Source: Cornus controversa (taxonomy: Eukaryota; Streptophyta; Magnoliopsida; Cornales; Cornaceae). Taken from it: DNA of 64,000 bases. This document shows positions 10,545-20,288 of this stretch, in pieces. The notes beneath the pieces are model-generated. The model had not been told where the DNA came from, did no database searches, and saw nothing but the letters and a program-made list of their open reading frames with translations. Within the stretch, counting starts at the first letter, position 1, and each line of letters opens with the position of its first letter. The stretch is from NCBI GenBank assembly GCA_026545225.1, contig CM048850.1, forward strand, positions 6,576,001-6,640,000. Reading direction: 5' to 3'. Position numbers and translations under genes: made by a program.

Positions 10545-10703
10545 CTCTATTCCCGCTACAAACTTCTCGAACTCAAACACACCCATAGGTCCATTCCATA
10601 TGATAGTTTTAGTACTATCCAGTGCTTCACTGAAAGTCTTGATCGAATTAGGTCCAATGTCCAACCCCATCCAACCATCCGGGATGCAAGATGCTGGCAC
10701 AAC
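10545..10703 (-). pseudogene. PGK: Phosphoglycerate kinase fragment, downstream exon
   Basis: Acceptor TGCAG, then 53 open codons: [53 protein letters not shown], then a donor GAG|GTATG. This is the C-terminal nucleotide-binding part of PGK, the glycolysis/Calvin-cycle enzyme that interconverts 1,3-bisphosphoglycerate and 3-phosphoglycerate. Only this piece and the exon at 11168-11485 are present; the N-lobe and last exon (GGGDSVAAVEK region) are absent, so it cannot encode an enzyme. Confidence 0.92.
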
Positions 10704-11167
10704 CTGCACAAGTAATGCTTGAAATTTATTAGCTAGCACACACTATTACATTACAAATAAAAAAAAATGATTTAGAATTATCCATTTCACCTATAGTGTT
10801 GATCTTTTGTAGGTTCCCCAAATCACGACCTCCCCTTATTTAACAAAAATACGCACAATTAACTTTTCTATAATTTCTGCATAGGAAGAAATATTCTTAT
10901 ACAGCCCTAGTAAGAATAAAATTCAAGTTTATCCATTCATATTCTTCTTTTCTATGTAAGCAAACAAGGGTATTTAAAAGTAGAACCAATGCAAAAAGTC
11001 CCAATATTTTCATTGAATTTCAGCATTTTAATGTGCTTACAACAATTATTTATTTATAATCCTTTTTTAGTGTAGAAGTAGTAGATCAAGTTGAATACAT
11101 TTTTCTCATCTCTTTCTACCTAACATTCTTAGGCTGCAATGAGATTTCAACGGGCAGAAGAACAAAC

Positions 11168-11485
11168 GTTGCTGTTAGCATCTGGAGCAAATTTGTCAGC
11201 ATTAACCACATCGGTTGGTAGCAATAGAGAAACCCCTTTGGACTTGGCCTTCTCAAGAAATGAAGTTGCAAGATCAAGCTTGTCTTCCTCCATAAGAGAT
11301 GATCCTACAAAGTATCCTTGGGCTTTATAAAATGTTAATATCATACCTCCACCCAGCAGCAGAATATCAACCTTCGCCAAGAGAGACTCCATTACCTCAA
11401 TCTTAGTTGAAACTTTTGAGCCACCAACAATGGTAGCAAAAGGCTTCTTGGGATTTGCCACGGCTCCCACCAGGTAATCAAGTTC
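11168..11485 (-). pseudogene. PGK: Phosphoglycerate kinase fragment, middle exon
   Basis: Acceptor TTTTAG, then 106 open codons beginning [20 protein letters not shown], through [18 protein letters not shown] and [17 protein letters not shown], to [10 protein letters not shown] and a GT donor. Both exon borders fall where the next captured exon (VVPAS...) should join, so the source intron came along. Several residues differ from usual PGK (for example KIEVME for KIGVIE), suggesting relaxed constraint. No stop is seen inside this exon. Confidence 0.92.
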
Positions 11486-12055
11486 CTAAAAAGGCACATG
11501 GTTTCAAAGTTCAATGAATTGGTAAGCAACAAAAACATGCAATAAAAATCTCGCTGTATTAATGCACTTCAAAAGTTTCTTTGATAAAATGGGCAATCAT
11601 GACCATGATAAAATGAATAAATTATAAGAATTATATAGGTAAACATTGAAAAGAAAAAATCCATGCTAAGAATGAACTTTTAGTTGCATCACTAAGAGTT
11701 CGCTAGATTGAATGTTGTAGTTCAAATCTTTAATATAAACACCGAGAATGATAAATCAATGATCAAACACTAAAAATATAATAAAAACTGGACAGTAGCG
11801 ACAAAATTTCAACATTCAATTTGGGAAAAAATAAACTCAACACAGAATAAGCGTAAATTCAACGCAAGCATATATCAATTTTGTACGCCTGTGAAAGTGT
11901 CACTACAATTAATTTATAAATCACCAAATCTCAATCAAGTGTGCATGTGAGTGTGTATACAAACTGAAATACGTGCGTCTATGGGTGTGTAGAGAGAGAG
12001 AGAGAAAATTATTCCAGTAAAAGGATTTCTCAAACTTTGAAACCATACTCACAGA

Positions 12056-12534
12056 TCAAAAAAAGCTTAAATCATTGCCAAACAAGATTAAAATCAACCC
12101 AAGAATTATTCTAGTGGCTGTCGACGCGATCAACGACTTCATTGTTGCCCCCCGCCACGGTGACTGTTCGGGTTTCACCGGCAAAACCACCGATGCGGCT
12201 TGAGATGAAACATTTTGGCTTGAAGCAGTAGATCTGAGTCTTGAATGGAGATTGAATGACAATGATGGTTTGGATCTGAGGAGTACGCTGGACTCGTTGT
12301 AGCCATTGTTGGGTGGTGCCACTACGAGGTTGAACGGCGGTGTGGTGGGACTACACCTTGTCGATTCGCGCTCCTTCCTCGCTGGAGGCTTCGAACGCTC
12401 TTGCCAGCGTACCCACCTGACTGGCAGCGGCGCGTAAGCTGTCGTGTTCGAGAGAGAGAGAGAGAGATGCTGTGTATCCTAATCATCTCCCTTGGACTAG
12501 CAATTTCAACAAATTTTATTTTCATTTGGTGCAA
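12056..12534 (-). other. Possible 5' exon/leader of a third captured gene (unidentified)
   Basis: Minus-strand sequence upstream of the PGK exons has a (GA/CT)n run like a plant 5' leader (12450-12470), moderate GC content, and an ATG at about 12304. An overlapping open frame (12322-12056) contains SSQAASVVLPVKPEQSPWRG. I do not recognise the source. It is not typical of PGK transit peptides or of XBAT N-termini. It could be a third captured first exon or simple transposon sequence. Confidence 0.35.
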
Positions 12535-12779
12535 AATGGTGTTCGGATGATAGAGAGAGTGTGAGAGAGATGAAATTTTGAAAAAAACGTGACAAAGAAT
12601 GAGAGAAAGGCTAGTGAGAGATTGAATGGTGACCTGAAATCAATCGTGTCCCTTTTTTCCAATATTCATGAGAGGGGTTTGTTAGCAAACAAGACAGAGC
12701 ACATGGAATAAGGTTTCAAAAAGGGTTTAGGTGGCAGCTTAATTTTTGTGTGTGCAGAACGAAAAAAATAGACCTTCCG

Positions 12780-13025
12780 TCACGGGCTATGGTCGTGATA
12801 AACATAAAACATTTCAGCACGAGCTTTGCCTGTCGTGTAAAGTCTCTTTTTACCACTGGCCCAAGTAGCCCGTGGTGAAAATTATTTTCTACGACGGGCT
12901 ATGCGGGCCCGTCGTAGAAAATGACTTTCCACCATGGGCTACACTAGCCCACCGTAGAAAGTGACTTTCCACCACGGGCTATGCGAGCCCGTCGTAAAAA
13001 GCCTGTCGTTAAAGGCTAAATTTAT
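12780..13025. repeat. CACTA subterminal repeats, right end
   Basis: Repeated units of 'cacgggcta..agcccgtcgta' separated by 'gaaagtgactttcc', at least five in direct or inverted orientation. The matching left cluster is at about 7325-7480. Such arrays bind transposase in CACTA elements. Confidence 0.8.
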
Positions 13026-13197
13026 TGTAGTGTTCCGTCACTCCAATGAGTTGCATTTGTCTACTGAGCCGCTCTTTTGCAGCTTCTATGTATGTGTTCG
13101 CAGCCATAGTTGGTAATATCACCAGATTGCTTTTGTGAGCCGCATTCAAGATTTTGTCTCCAAGCTAAAGTTGGCTTTATATAACTCACTTTAAGTT

Positions 13198-13207
13198 TGT
13201 GGGGGGC
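13198..13207 (+). promoter_or_regulatory. Polypurine tract of the short copia-type element
   Basis: TGTGGGGGGC immediately before the 3' LTR start TGTTAG at 13208. Primer for plus-strand synthesis. Confidence 0.75.
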
Positions 13208-13387
13208 TGTTAGATTATATATTTCCTATTATATATGTTGTTAGATTATATATCTTTTCCTAAATCACATAGTTTTCTTACACCTTCTCCTAAACCATCT
13301 AGGATTAGGATTTCTTGTCTGCTAAATAGGCATTTATTCACAATATCAATTCAATAAAATACAATTATATTTCTTTATTTTCTAACA
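13208..13387 (+). repeat. 3' LTR of the short non-autonomous element
   Basis: 180 bp, TGTTAGATTATAT...TCTAACA; partner of 1826-2038. It lacks the stretch that contains 'gtttacttagcc' in the 5' copy. Confidence 0.85.
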
Positions 13388-14560
13388 CTCAGTTTCTTTC
13401 CCTTTGCCATAGCAAGGTCATCTTGATCCTTATTTCCTGTAGCTTGCCCTGTTTTGCCTTTATTGATGATCCCCGACCCTGAATTCATATTTTAGGTAGA
13501 TTAGTTGGTCTTTTCTTCTTTGCCTTTGGTTGAGAGGGATTTTTTTTAAGGCCTATGGGGTCTTTTCATCTTCAACACGTAGTACCCTAGATGACGTCTG
13601 TGACAAATTAAGTCCTTCTTGGCTCTTAATTTGCCTTAATTGTATGTTAGCTAATAACCTTACTCACAACCAAACCAGTAGGAAAAGACACAATCATATA
13701 TGCGAAGATTTTTTTTTGGAATTGATGCCTCTATTGAGCCCATTGAAAGCTTTAACCTAAAGGGAGGTAGGGCTACAAAGAAACCATTCCAATCAAAATA
13801 CGTTGAAAATCCTTGGCAACCCAAAATCTACAAATCTAATTTTGTAATCAATTTGGGCAGAGCACACTTCAAGGCCTGTCCCTCTCATCCTCTCAATCAA
13901 TCTTGCAAAAAGATCCCCACTATTGCCTAGGACTAGGAGCAAAATAACCATTCAATCTAGGCCTCTTAATTCTCCTACTACAGACTGTTAACACCACCCC
14001 TCCTCAAACTGATAACCAAATGGTGATCAATGTCCATGTAAATTACACCATCAATTTCACTTTCAAGCATGAGGGGCAACATCCAAATAAATTACACCAT
14101 CAATTTCACTTTCAAGGATCATCTTGAAATTTTTCAGTTTGATGAAGAGCTAGAGACCTATATACACACACACCTGTCCTTTTTGGAAAAATGAGTTATT
14201 AAGAATGTTGACAACTTAACACCCTCTAAATTTCTAGAATAACTAAGATAAGTCATATAATCATACAATTTATCAAAAAAAAAAAATTCCTATAATGCAT
14301 ATATACACAAAGATATAAAAAATAATTGAGCTAACTTGATCTATAGTGTTTTTTTACATATCATTGTATAGATACACTATACAGTTTGTTGCTACTCTAA
14401 TAATTAATGTCAACTATGACTTATTAATTTAAGGATAATCATAAAAGTTTCAGGTTGCAAAAGTCATGCCAAAGTACTAAAAAAACATTATAAATGCAAA
14501 AAATAGGTTGACCTTAGCAGGCCAATTATTTTCTCCAAGAAACACTCTAAATAATGATCG
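13388..14560. other. Unassigned flank
   Basis: Right-hand continuation of the pre-insertion site, starting with the duplication CTCAG. The minus strand around 13400-13500 reads as a short hydrophilic frame (NKDQDDLAMAKGKKL) that stays open into the pre-1826 flank when the insertion is removed, so it may be an old coding or LINE-like remnant. The sequence 'aaattacaccatcaatttcactttcaag' type repeat occurs twice at about 14040-14116. No confident gene is seen. Confidence 0.35.
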
Positions 14561-14850
14561 ATCTATTTCTTTTAGAAAGTGATTTTTTTATATATATCCA
14601 TTTTTGAGATCGTTGCCCTCTATTTATACATGGATTCTAATTCTAATATCCTTGGATTTTGGCCCAGGAATTCTATTTCGTATTGGATTTGTATTTCCAT
14701 AGTTATCTTATTTCTTCTCTTACTTGGGATTGGAATCCTATACGAGTTTAACAATCCTTTATATTATACTCTTCGGATACACTGTTATTCATTGTTCTTT
14801 TAGGCTCGTTAAATGACCCAATCCTTTGAACTGATCCGACCCAACAATGA
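14560..14850 (-). repeat. Possible LTR remnant of a Tat-type element
   Basis: The minus strand starts TGTTGGGTCGGATCAG at about 14846 and has a good TATA motif (GTATAAATAG, plus-strand 14620-14629). It stands where the 3' LTR of a minus-strand Tat element would be, left of an accessory ORF on the plus strand (15242-17164). No second LTR copy is in the window, so this rests on position and promoter alone. Confidence 0.35.
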
Positions 14851-15241
14851 TATTTTATTTCTATGTACCCGTGGCAGCTCCCTTATGATGGACATGTGGA
14901 GATTTTGTATGGGAAAGATTTTCCGTCCACACTTGTCCCCAATTTTTGTTTAGCTACTTGGTATGAATGGAAACTTGAAAGGTTTTCATTTTGTCGGCTC
15001 ATCATTCGCCATGTTGATTGCAAACACGATCCTTTTTCCCTAGGCGGTTGTGGAGTTGTTATCATTATTATCTCCCTTCTTTCATTTATGAACTAGACGT
15101 CTGCACTTCTGCTTCATACCTCATCCATTTTTCTATTAGTTCTCCGATAATTCCTTTATTTCCGTAAAGGTTAGCTTCTCTCTACTTTCTATTTCATTTT
15201 TAGTTCTTCTTCCATTCCTTTTCTTCAATGCTAGTTAGCCC

Positions 15242-17164
15242 ATGGATGAAAGTAGTAGTAGCAATGAGAGAACTATTGTCTAAATCACTAAAAACCTCTA
15301 CCCCGTAGCATTCAATGAACCCAAAAAAATATGTAGATATAGAAAAGCTTAGAGAAGAATGTGAGATTCCTGGTGATGTCGTTGTATAGGAGTACCTTTT
15401 TAGTCTTGACTTTAGAGTAGGTGAGAAGATTGAGAATGGCGAAATGATTTTTTTTACCGCACATCTTTATGCCTTTTGATTCCCACTCATCCTTTCTATC
15501 ATCATGTCTTGAACAAATTAGAGTTGTCTCCTCTTTAAGTTAACTCCAATTTCTTTAGGGTTATCCTTTCCCTATTATGTCTGAACCACTTTAAGGGTCT
15601 AGATCTTGGTTTGGCCAATCTTCTTGTCTGCTACAAAGTTTGCAAACTTCATGGTTCCTTAGGGTGCTTTCATCTCTTTCCTCTTCCCAATAGAGCTTTG
15701 TGTAAGGACAACCATACTTCTAACAAACAATGGAAAGAATGTTTGGTAGTTGTGAGTGGGAACTGGAGAGTTGATTCTTCTGCCAACTACCCAATCTCTT
15801 GCTCTTTTGGCCATCTTCTTCTTCCAAAATACAAATATCCACACCCTAATTGTGGATGTCCTGTTTGTGAAGTACACTTTTTTAAATTTGTAATTAATTT
15901 TTTTGGAAATTGACACTAATTTCTTCCCTTCTTCTTTTGTTGTTGATCATCTACTACTTCTCCAGAACAAGGTCTAGTTCGAGAGGCCTTCCATTACGTT
16001 TTTATCATCAAACAAAAACCTCCAAGATATCGCTAATTCTACAGCTGAAGCTACAAATATGGATTATCCAAGGATCATTCATTCGACGAAAAGTGAGGAT
16101 GAAAAGAAGAAAGCTGCCTTTCTTCGTAGTACTTATGCTATTAAAACAGCTACCGAAAAAAGGGTTGCATCTGAAGAGAAGGGTAAAGGCTCTAAAGCTG
16201 GCCCTAAGAAACATCCCAGGTTGATGGGGGATGTCTTCAAGGACCCCAAGGCCAGGGTGCCGGTGAAGAAGGCGGCTAGTGTTGATGAACCTATCCCTCC
16301 GGAGGCCATGCCTCCAACTAGGGAAGCTTGGATCCCAAATTTCAAAATATTCGATGGTAATCCCATTTAGGTTGATGAAGCTGCTATGAAGGACCCATGC
16401 GTTCTTTTAGCATTAGTGAAGGGCATATGGCCACCTCATGATCAGATTGAATTGAAAGGATTCTTAAAGAACTCTATTCTATCTCGGGCCCCTCTAGTTG
16501 TTTGGAGGTATATCTACTTGGCTGTTTTTCTTTCTTTTCTTTCTCATTCTTTTGTTACTTGTGTTATAATTTCAAAAAATGGCAAGCTTTGTATTGCACC
16601 ATTGGTTTATGCAATGTTGTGGAGAGTAAGGACTTCATTTTCAAAAAGATAGAGCAAGAACTGAAGACTACTGAGGAGAGGGAAAGAGCATATAAAGACC
16701 TGGAGGATGAGAAAAAGAAGTCCGACACTGTAGTACAATATTGGAAGGACATGGCTGAGATTGTCGAAAGCAGAAATCAAGAGCTTGATAGGAAGCTCAG
16801 TAGTGCAAAGTCTTCTATCTCGAACTTCAAGGAGTCCATCAGGCTAACCTTCAAGAGATTTGGAAGGATCCACATCTTGAGGAGCTACGAGGGGTACTCG
16901 TTTAGCTTCGAGGAGGTATTAAAAGAAGAAAAAAATCGAGAATATAAAGATCCCAATGCTTATGATGAGGTTTCTAAGGCCTTCCCTCCTTACCAGGATC
17001 CAGAACCCAACCTTCTAGAGACAAATTTGGAAAATATCATCTTCCCAAAACAGACTCTGTCTTCTGCCCATACGACTCTGACCCCAGCCACTGCTGGACT
17101 CTCCGACACCCCCATAGTAAATTCATTTAAAGAAGCTCCTACCAAAGTTCCTACTCCCCCTTAG
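15242..17164 (+). pseudogene. Tat-type accessory (antisense) ORF remnant with coiled coil
   Basis: Starts MDESSSSNERTIV then a stop. Frames near 15480-15900 resemble the putative gypsy-type transposon domain (PF04195-like): HPFYHHVLNKLELSPL, LPNRALCKDNHTSNKQWKEC, VVVSGNW. Next comes a basic, lysine-rich linker from 16059 (MDYPRIIHSTKSEDEKKKAA), then from about 16650 a heptad-like helix (IEQELKTTEERERAYKDLED), a conserved-looking GRIHILRSYEGYSFSFEEVL, and a Pro/Thr tail ending at 17162-17164. Stops and frameshifts break it. Such ORFs lie antisense to pol, between pol and the 3' LTR, in Tat-lineage retrotransposons; the pol of this copy is not present. The family match is from memory of its motifs. 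Confidence 0.55.
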
Positions 17165-17639
17165 TTATTTCCTTGATGTAATTATTTTGACAAACAACTT
17201 CTTTTTGCATGTAATGATGCTCCATAAGGGGCATATTTTTTTTTATCAATAATTTACATAACTTTTGATATCATAGTGCCCCACTTTCAATTTCTTTTTC
17301 TTCTTTTGAGGCTTTTGCCCCAATTCAGTGGGCTCTACATATTCTATACTTTGGAGATTTATCATGCCTCAGATAAATATGCTTATGTCTTCAAAATTAA
17401 TCATTCAAAATTTTTAACTTTTAAATCTCAGGACTATTATTTTCGTGCATCTAAACTGCTATTTAGTTGATATGTTTGGTCCTTTTGATGTTTAATTTTT
17501 AGGACCTTTTTATTTTTGATGCATTCGGACTGACATTCAGACGTTTATGCCTTCAGTCATTGCGTTCAGTCCTTTCGACGTTTAAGTATTGGGACATTTT
17601 TTTTAATGTATGCGAACTAATATTCAGACATTTATCCCA
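17165..17639. other. AT-rich spacer with a short repeated motif
   Basis: No gene is seen. The words 'gacattcagacgtttatg' (17532) and 'atattcagacatttatccc' (17620) repeat, as do 'cctttcgacgtttaa' and 'ccttttgatgtttaa', so the stretch holds a degenerate tandem motif. It ends where gypsy RT homology begins. Confidence 0.45.
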
Positions 17640-19880
17640 TGGGACTTTTCCTCGTGTGGTGCATGAGTTTTTAGACATGTTTCTGGAGGACTTGACAGAA
17701 TTGTCTCCAAAACATGAAGTGGAGTTTATTATAGGATTTGCTCCATGTATCGCGCCCTTTTCCATGGCACCGTACCGAATATCACCGACTAAGTTGAAAG
17801 ACCTAAGGGACAAATTACAAGAGTTGCTAAACAAGGGATTTGTATCTCTTAGTACTTTGCCTTGGGGAGCTCCGATTCTTTTTGCCAAGAAGAAAGATAG
17901 GTCCTTGCAGCTTTGTATTGACTATCGAAAGTTGAATCGGGTAACGATCAAGAATAAGTATCATTTACCAATGATAGATGATTTGTTCGATCAACTTAAG
18001 GGTTCAAGGTGTTTCTAAAAGATTGACTTGAGATTCAGATATTATTATTTGGGGTTAGAATGAAGACATCCAGAAAACCACTTTTTGCACACGATATGGA
18101 CACTATGAGTTTTTGGTTATGCCGTTTGGGTGTTCAATGTGTATTTGGACAAGTTTGTGGTAGTGTTCATTGATGACATCCTAGTGTACTCGTTTTTTAA
18201 ATAGGAGCACGAGGGTCACTTGAGGATTGTATTGCAACTCCTAAGAGAGAAGAAATTGTATGCCAAATACAAAAAGTGTAAATTTTGGTTAGCAGAGGTG
18301 AAATTCCTTGGGCATGTTGTGTCCGAAAGAGTAGTTTCTGTAGATCCACCCAAAATTGAGGTGATATTGAATTGGGAAAAGGCAAGGAGCGTATTTGAAA
18401 TACATAGTTTCTTGGGATTAGCCAAGTATTATCGGAGATTTGTGAAGGATTTTTCGAGATTGGCGGCACCGATGACCAAGCTTACCCGAAAAGGAATTAA
18501 ATTGATTTGGAATGATGATTGCGAGCATGCCTTCATGGAATTGAAGAGTCGATTGACTTTGACTCTAATTTTGATCATTTTGGAATGTGGGTTGGGGTAC
18601 ACAATCTATATTGACGCTTCACGACTTGGTTTAAGAGGTGTGTTAATGCAAACCAAAAGAGTAGTGGCATATGGTTCAAGGCAACTGAAAATACATGAAC
18701 AAAATTATTCGACACACGACTTGGAATTGGCAACGGTGATTTTCTCATTCAAAATTTGGAGACATTATTTATATGGTGAGAAGTTTGAAGTGTTCTCCGA
18801 TTATAAGATCCTCAAGTACCTTTTTCTCACAAAAGGATTTGAATATGAGGCAACAAAGGTGGATGGAGTACATGGAAAACTATGATTTCGACTTACAATA
18901 TCATCCAAAAAAGGTTAATGTGGTAGCGGATGCCTTAAGCAGGAAGTCATGTGATAGCTTAGCAAGCATAGCTATACGTAAGTGGAAGATGACGGAAGAC
19001 ATCTTAGAAATGGGATTATACTTTAGTGGGGATGAAGGACCGACAACCTTGTTTACTCATATCGCTCAACCAACTCTTGTGAGTAGAGTGATCGAGGACA
19101 AAGGAAAGATATTAAGATTGAGGCTATTTGCACTCGAATTACGGGTGACGAAGCGGTGGAAGGATGGATAATTCATTTCGATGAGAGCTTAAAATTCAAA
19201 GGGAAGATGTTCGTTCCCTTGACTTATAGAGGAGAAGTTCTTAAAGAGTTTCATAATTTGAAACTTACAGTACATCCGGGTGGAGCCAAGATGTATCATA
19301 TCCTATGCCAACAGTATTGGTGGAAAGGTATAAAAAAGGATGTGGTTCAGTTCGTAGCAAGGTGCCTCACTTGTCAATAAATGAAGGCCGAGCATCAAAG
19401 GCCAGCAGGGTTATTACAACCATTGCATGTGGCAATGTGGAAATGGGAGCATGTCACTATGACTTTATGACGGGGCTTCCAAGGTTAAGGAAGAGTCAAG
19501 ATGCAAATTGGATTGTTATCGACAGATTGACTAAGGTGCCTCATTTTATTCCTATCCAAGTGACCGATGATGTGGATACTCTCAGTAGATTGTACATTGA
19601 GTAGATCCTTAGGCTTCATGGCATTCTAGTTTCTATTATTTCAAATAGAAACCCACGGGTTACATCACAATTTTGTCAGAGTTTTTCAAACAGCATTTGA
19701 TACAGACCTCCACTTTAGTATAGCTTTTCATCCTTAGACAGATGGTCAATTGGAATGTACTATACAAATTATGGAGGATATGTTACGGGCAAGTGTGCTT
19801 GATCTTTGAGCGAGTTGGAAAGATCACCTTTTATTGGTAGAGTTTGCCTATAACAATAGCTATCAAGCTAGCATTAGAAT
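17640..19880 (+). pseudogene. Ty3/gypsy Del/Tekay-like pol: RT, RNase H, integrase (5' part)
   Basis: RT begins at [16 protein letters not shown], continues through [40 protein letters not shown] and the RT active-site region, here FIDDILVYS instead of the usual YxDD. RNase H follows ([37 protein letters not shown]), then VNVVADALSRK and the integrase zinc-finger region (HPGGAKMYHILCQQYWW, CLTCQ) and part of the core. A deletion before the FIDD motif, several stops and two frameshifts disable it. Gag, protease and the 5' LTR are missing. The frame is cut at 19880 by a copia insertion and resumes at 27398. Confidence 0.88.
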
Positions 19881-20274
19881 TATAAGATAAATGGGTAAGG
19901 ATAACACGTTATCCTCCATTTAGTGGTTCATCCACTATAGACTATTATGTGGAGTGTATCTCTAATTATGCGATTCATAATCTCTATAAAAGAGAACAAC
20001 GAGAGAGAGAAAAATACAATGATTGAAATATATATTCTTTCTGAGTTTTTGCTCTAGTGTTCTTCCTTTTTGATCTCTCTCTTTGGTAGCCATCAACCAA
20101 TAGGTCTTGGATTGTGGAATACACATAGAGGACTCTAGTAGCCACTCTATTGATGAGGATCACATTGCCATAGGGACAGCTCGTAACACAAGCTATCGAT
20201 CCGTTTGCTTCCTCTATATTCGATCTACATGAGGTAACCCAAATATTTCAATAATTCAAATTAATTTTATAACA
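19881..20274 (+). repeat. 5' LTR of the old copia element
   Basis: 394 bp. Contains TATAAAAG at about 19985 as a likely promoter and a following GA-rich run. Partner of 26986-27397. Confidence 0.87.
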
Positions 20275-20275
20275 T

Positions 20276-20288
20276 TGGTATTAGAGTC
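20276..20288 (+). promoter_or_regulatory. Primer-binding site of the old copia element
   Basis: TGGTATTAGAGTC, the tRNA-iMet primer site with two C-to-T changes, one base after the 5' LTR. Confidence 0.8.

Larger units (their letters stand above)
7310..13032. mobile_element. CACTA-type DNA transposon carrying host gene fragments
   Basis: The left end reads CGCTACAAG (one change from the CACTA-superfamily terminus CACTACAAG). The right end, reverse-complemented, reads CACTACAATAAA. Flanking triplets TTT (7307-7309) and TTC (13033-13035) fit the 3-bp duplication of this superfamily with one change. Both ends carry subterminal repeats of the type ACCACGGGCTATGCGAGCCC in direct and inverted orientation. 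No transposase was recognised, so it is non-autonomous. Its interior contains minus-strand, intron-bearing fragments of a PGK gene and an XBAT-type E3 ligase gene. It sits inside the short copia-type element. Confidence 0.85.
1826..13387 (+). mobile_element. Short non-autonomous copia-type LTR element, inflated by nested insertions
   Basis: LTRs at 1826-2038 and 13208-13387 both start TGTT and end AACA. They align over the shared core (GTTAGATTATATATCTTTTC and the CAATATCAATTCAATAAAAT block); the 3' copy lacks about 35 bp. A tRNA-iMet primer site follows the 5' LTR and a G-run precedes the 3' LTR. Flanks TTCAG (1821-1825) and CTCAG (13388-13392) are a 4/5 target duplication. Without the nested solo LTR (2401-7255) and CACTA (7310-13032), the element is only about 1 kb and encodes no recognisable gag or pol, so it must have been moved in trans. 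Class: TRIM/small-LARD-like. Confidence 0.85.

Noticed and set aside
8876-11470. Functional PGK or XBAT genes
   Set aside because: Only internal or C-terminal exons are present, with stops and frameshifts, inside a CACTA element.
14579-14803. Small membrane protein
   Set aside because: Hydrophobic by T-rich composition; it overlaps a probable LTR and has no recognisable family.
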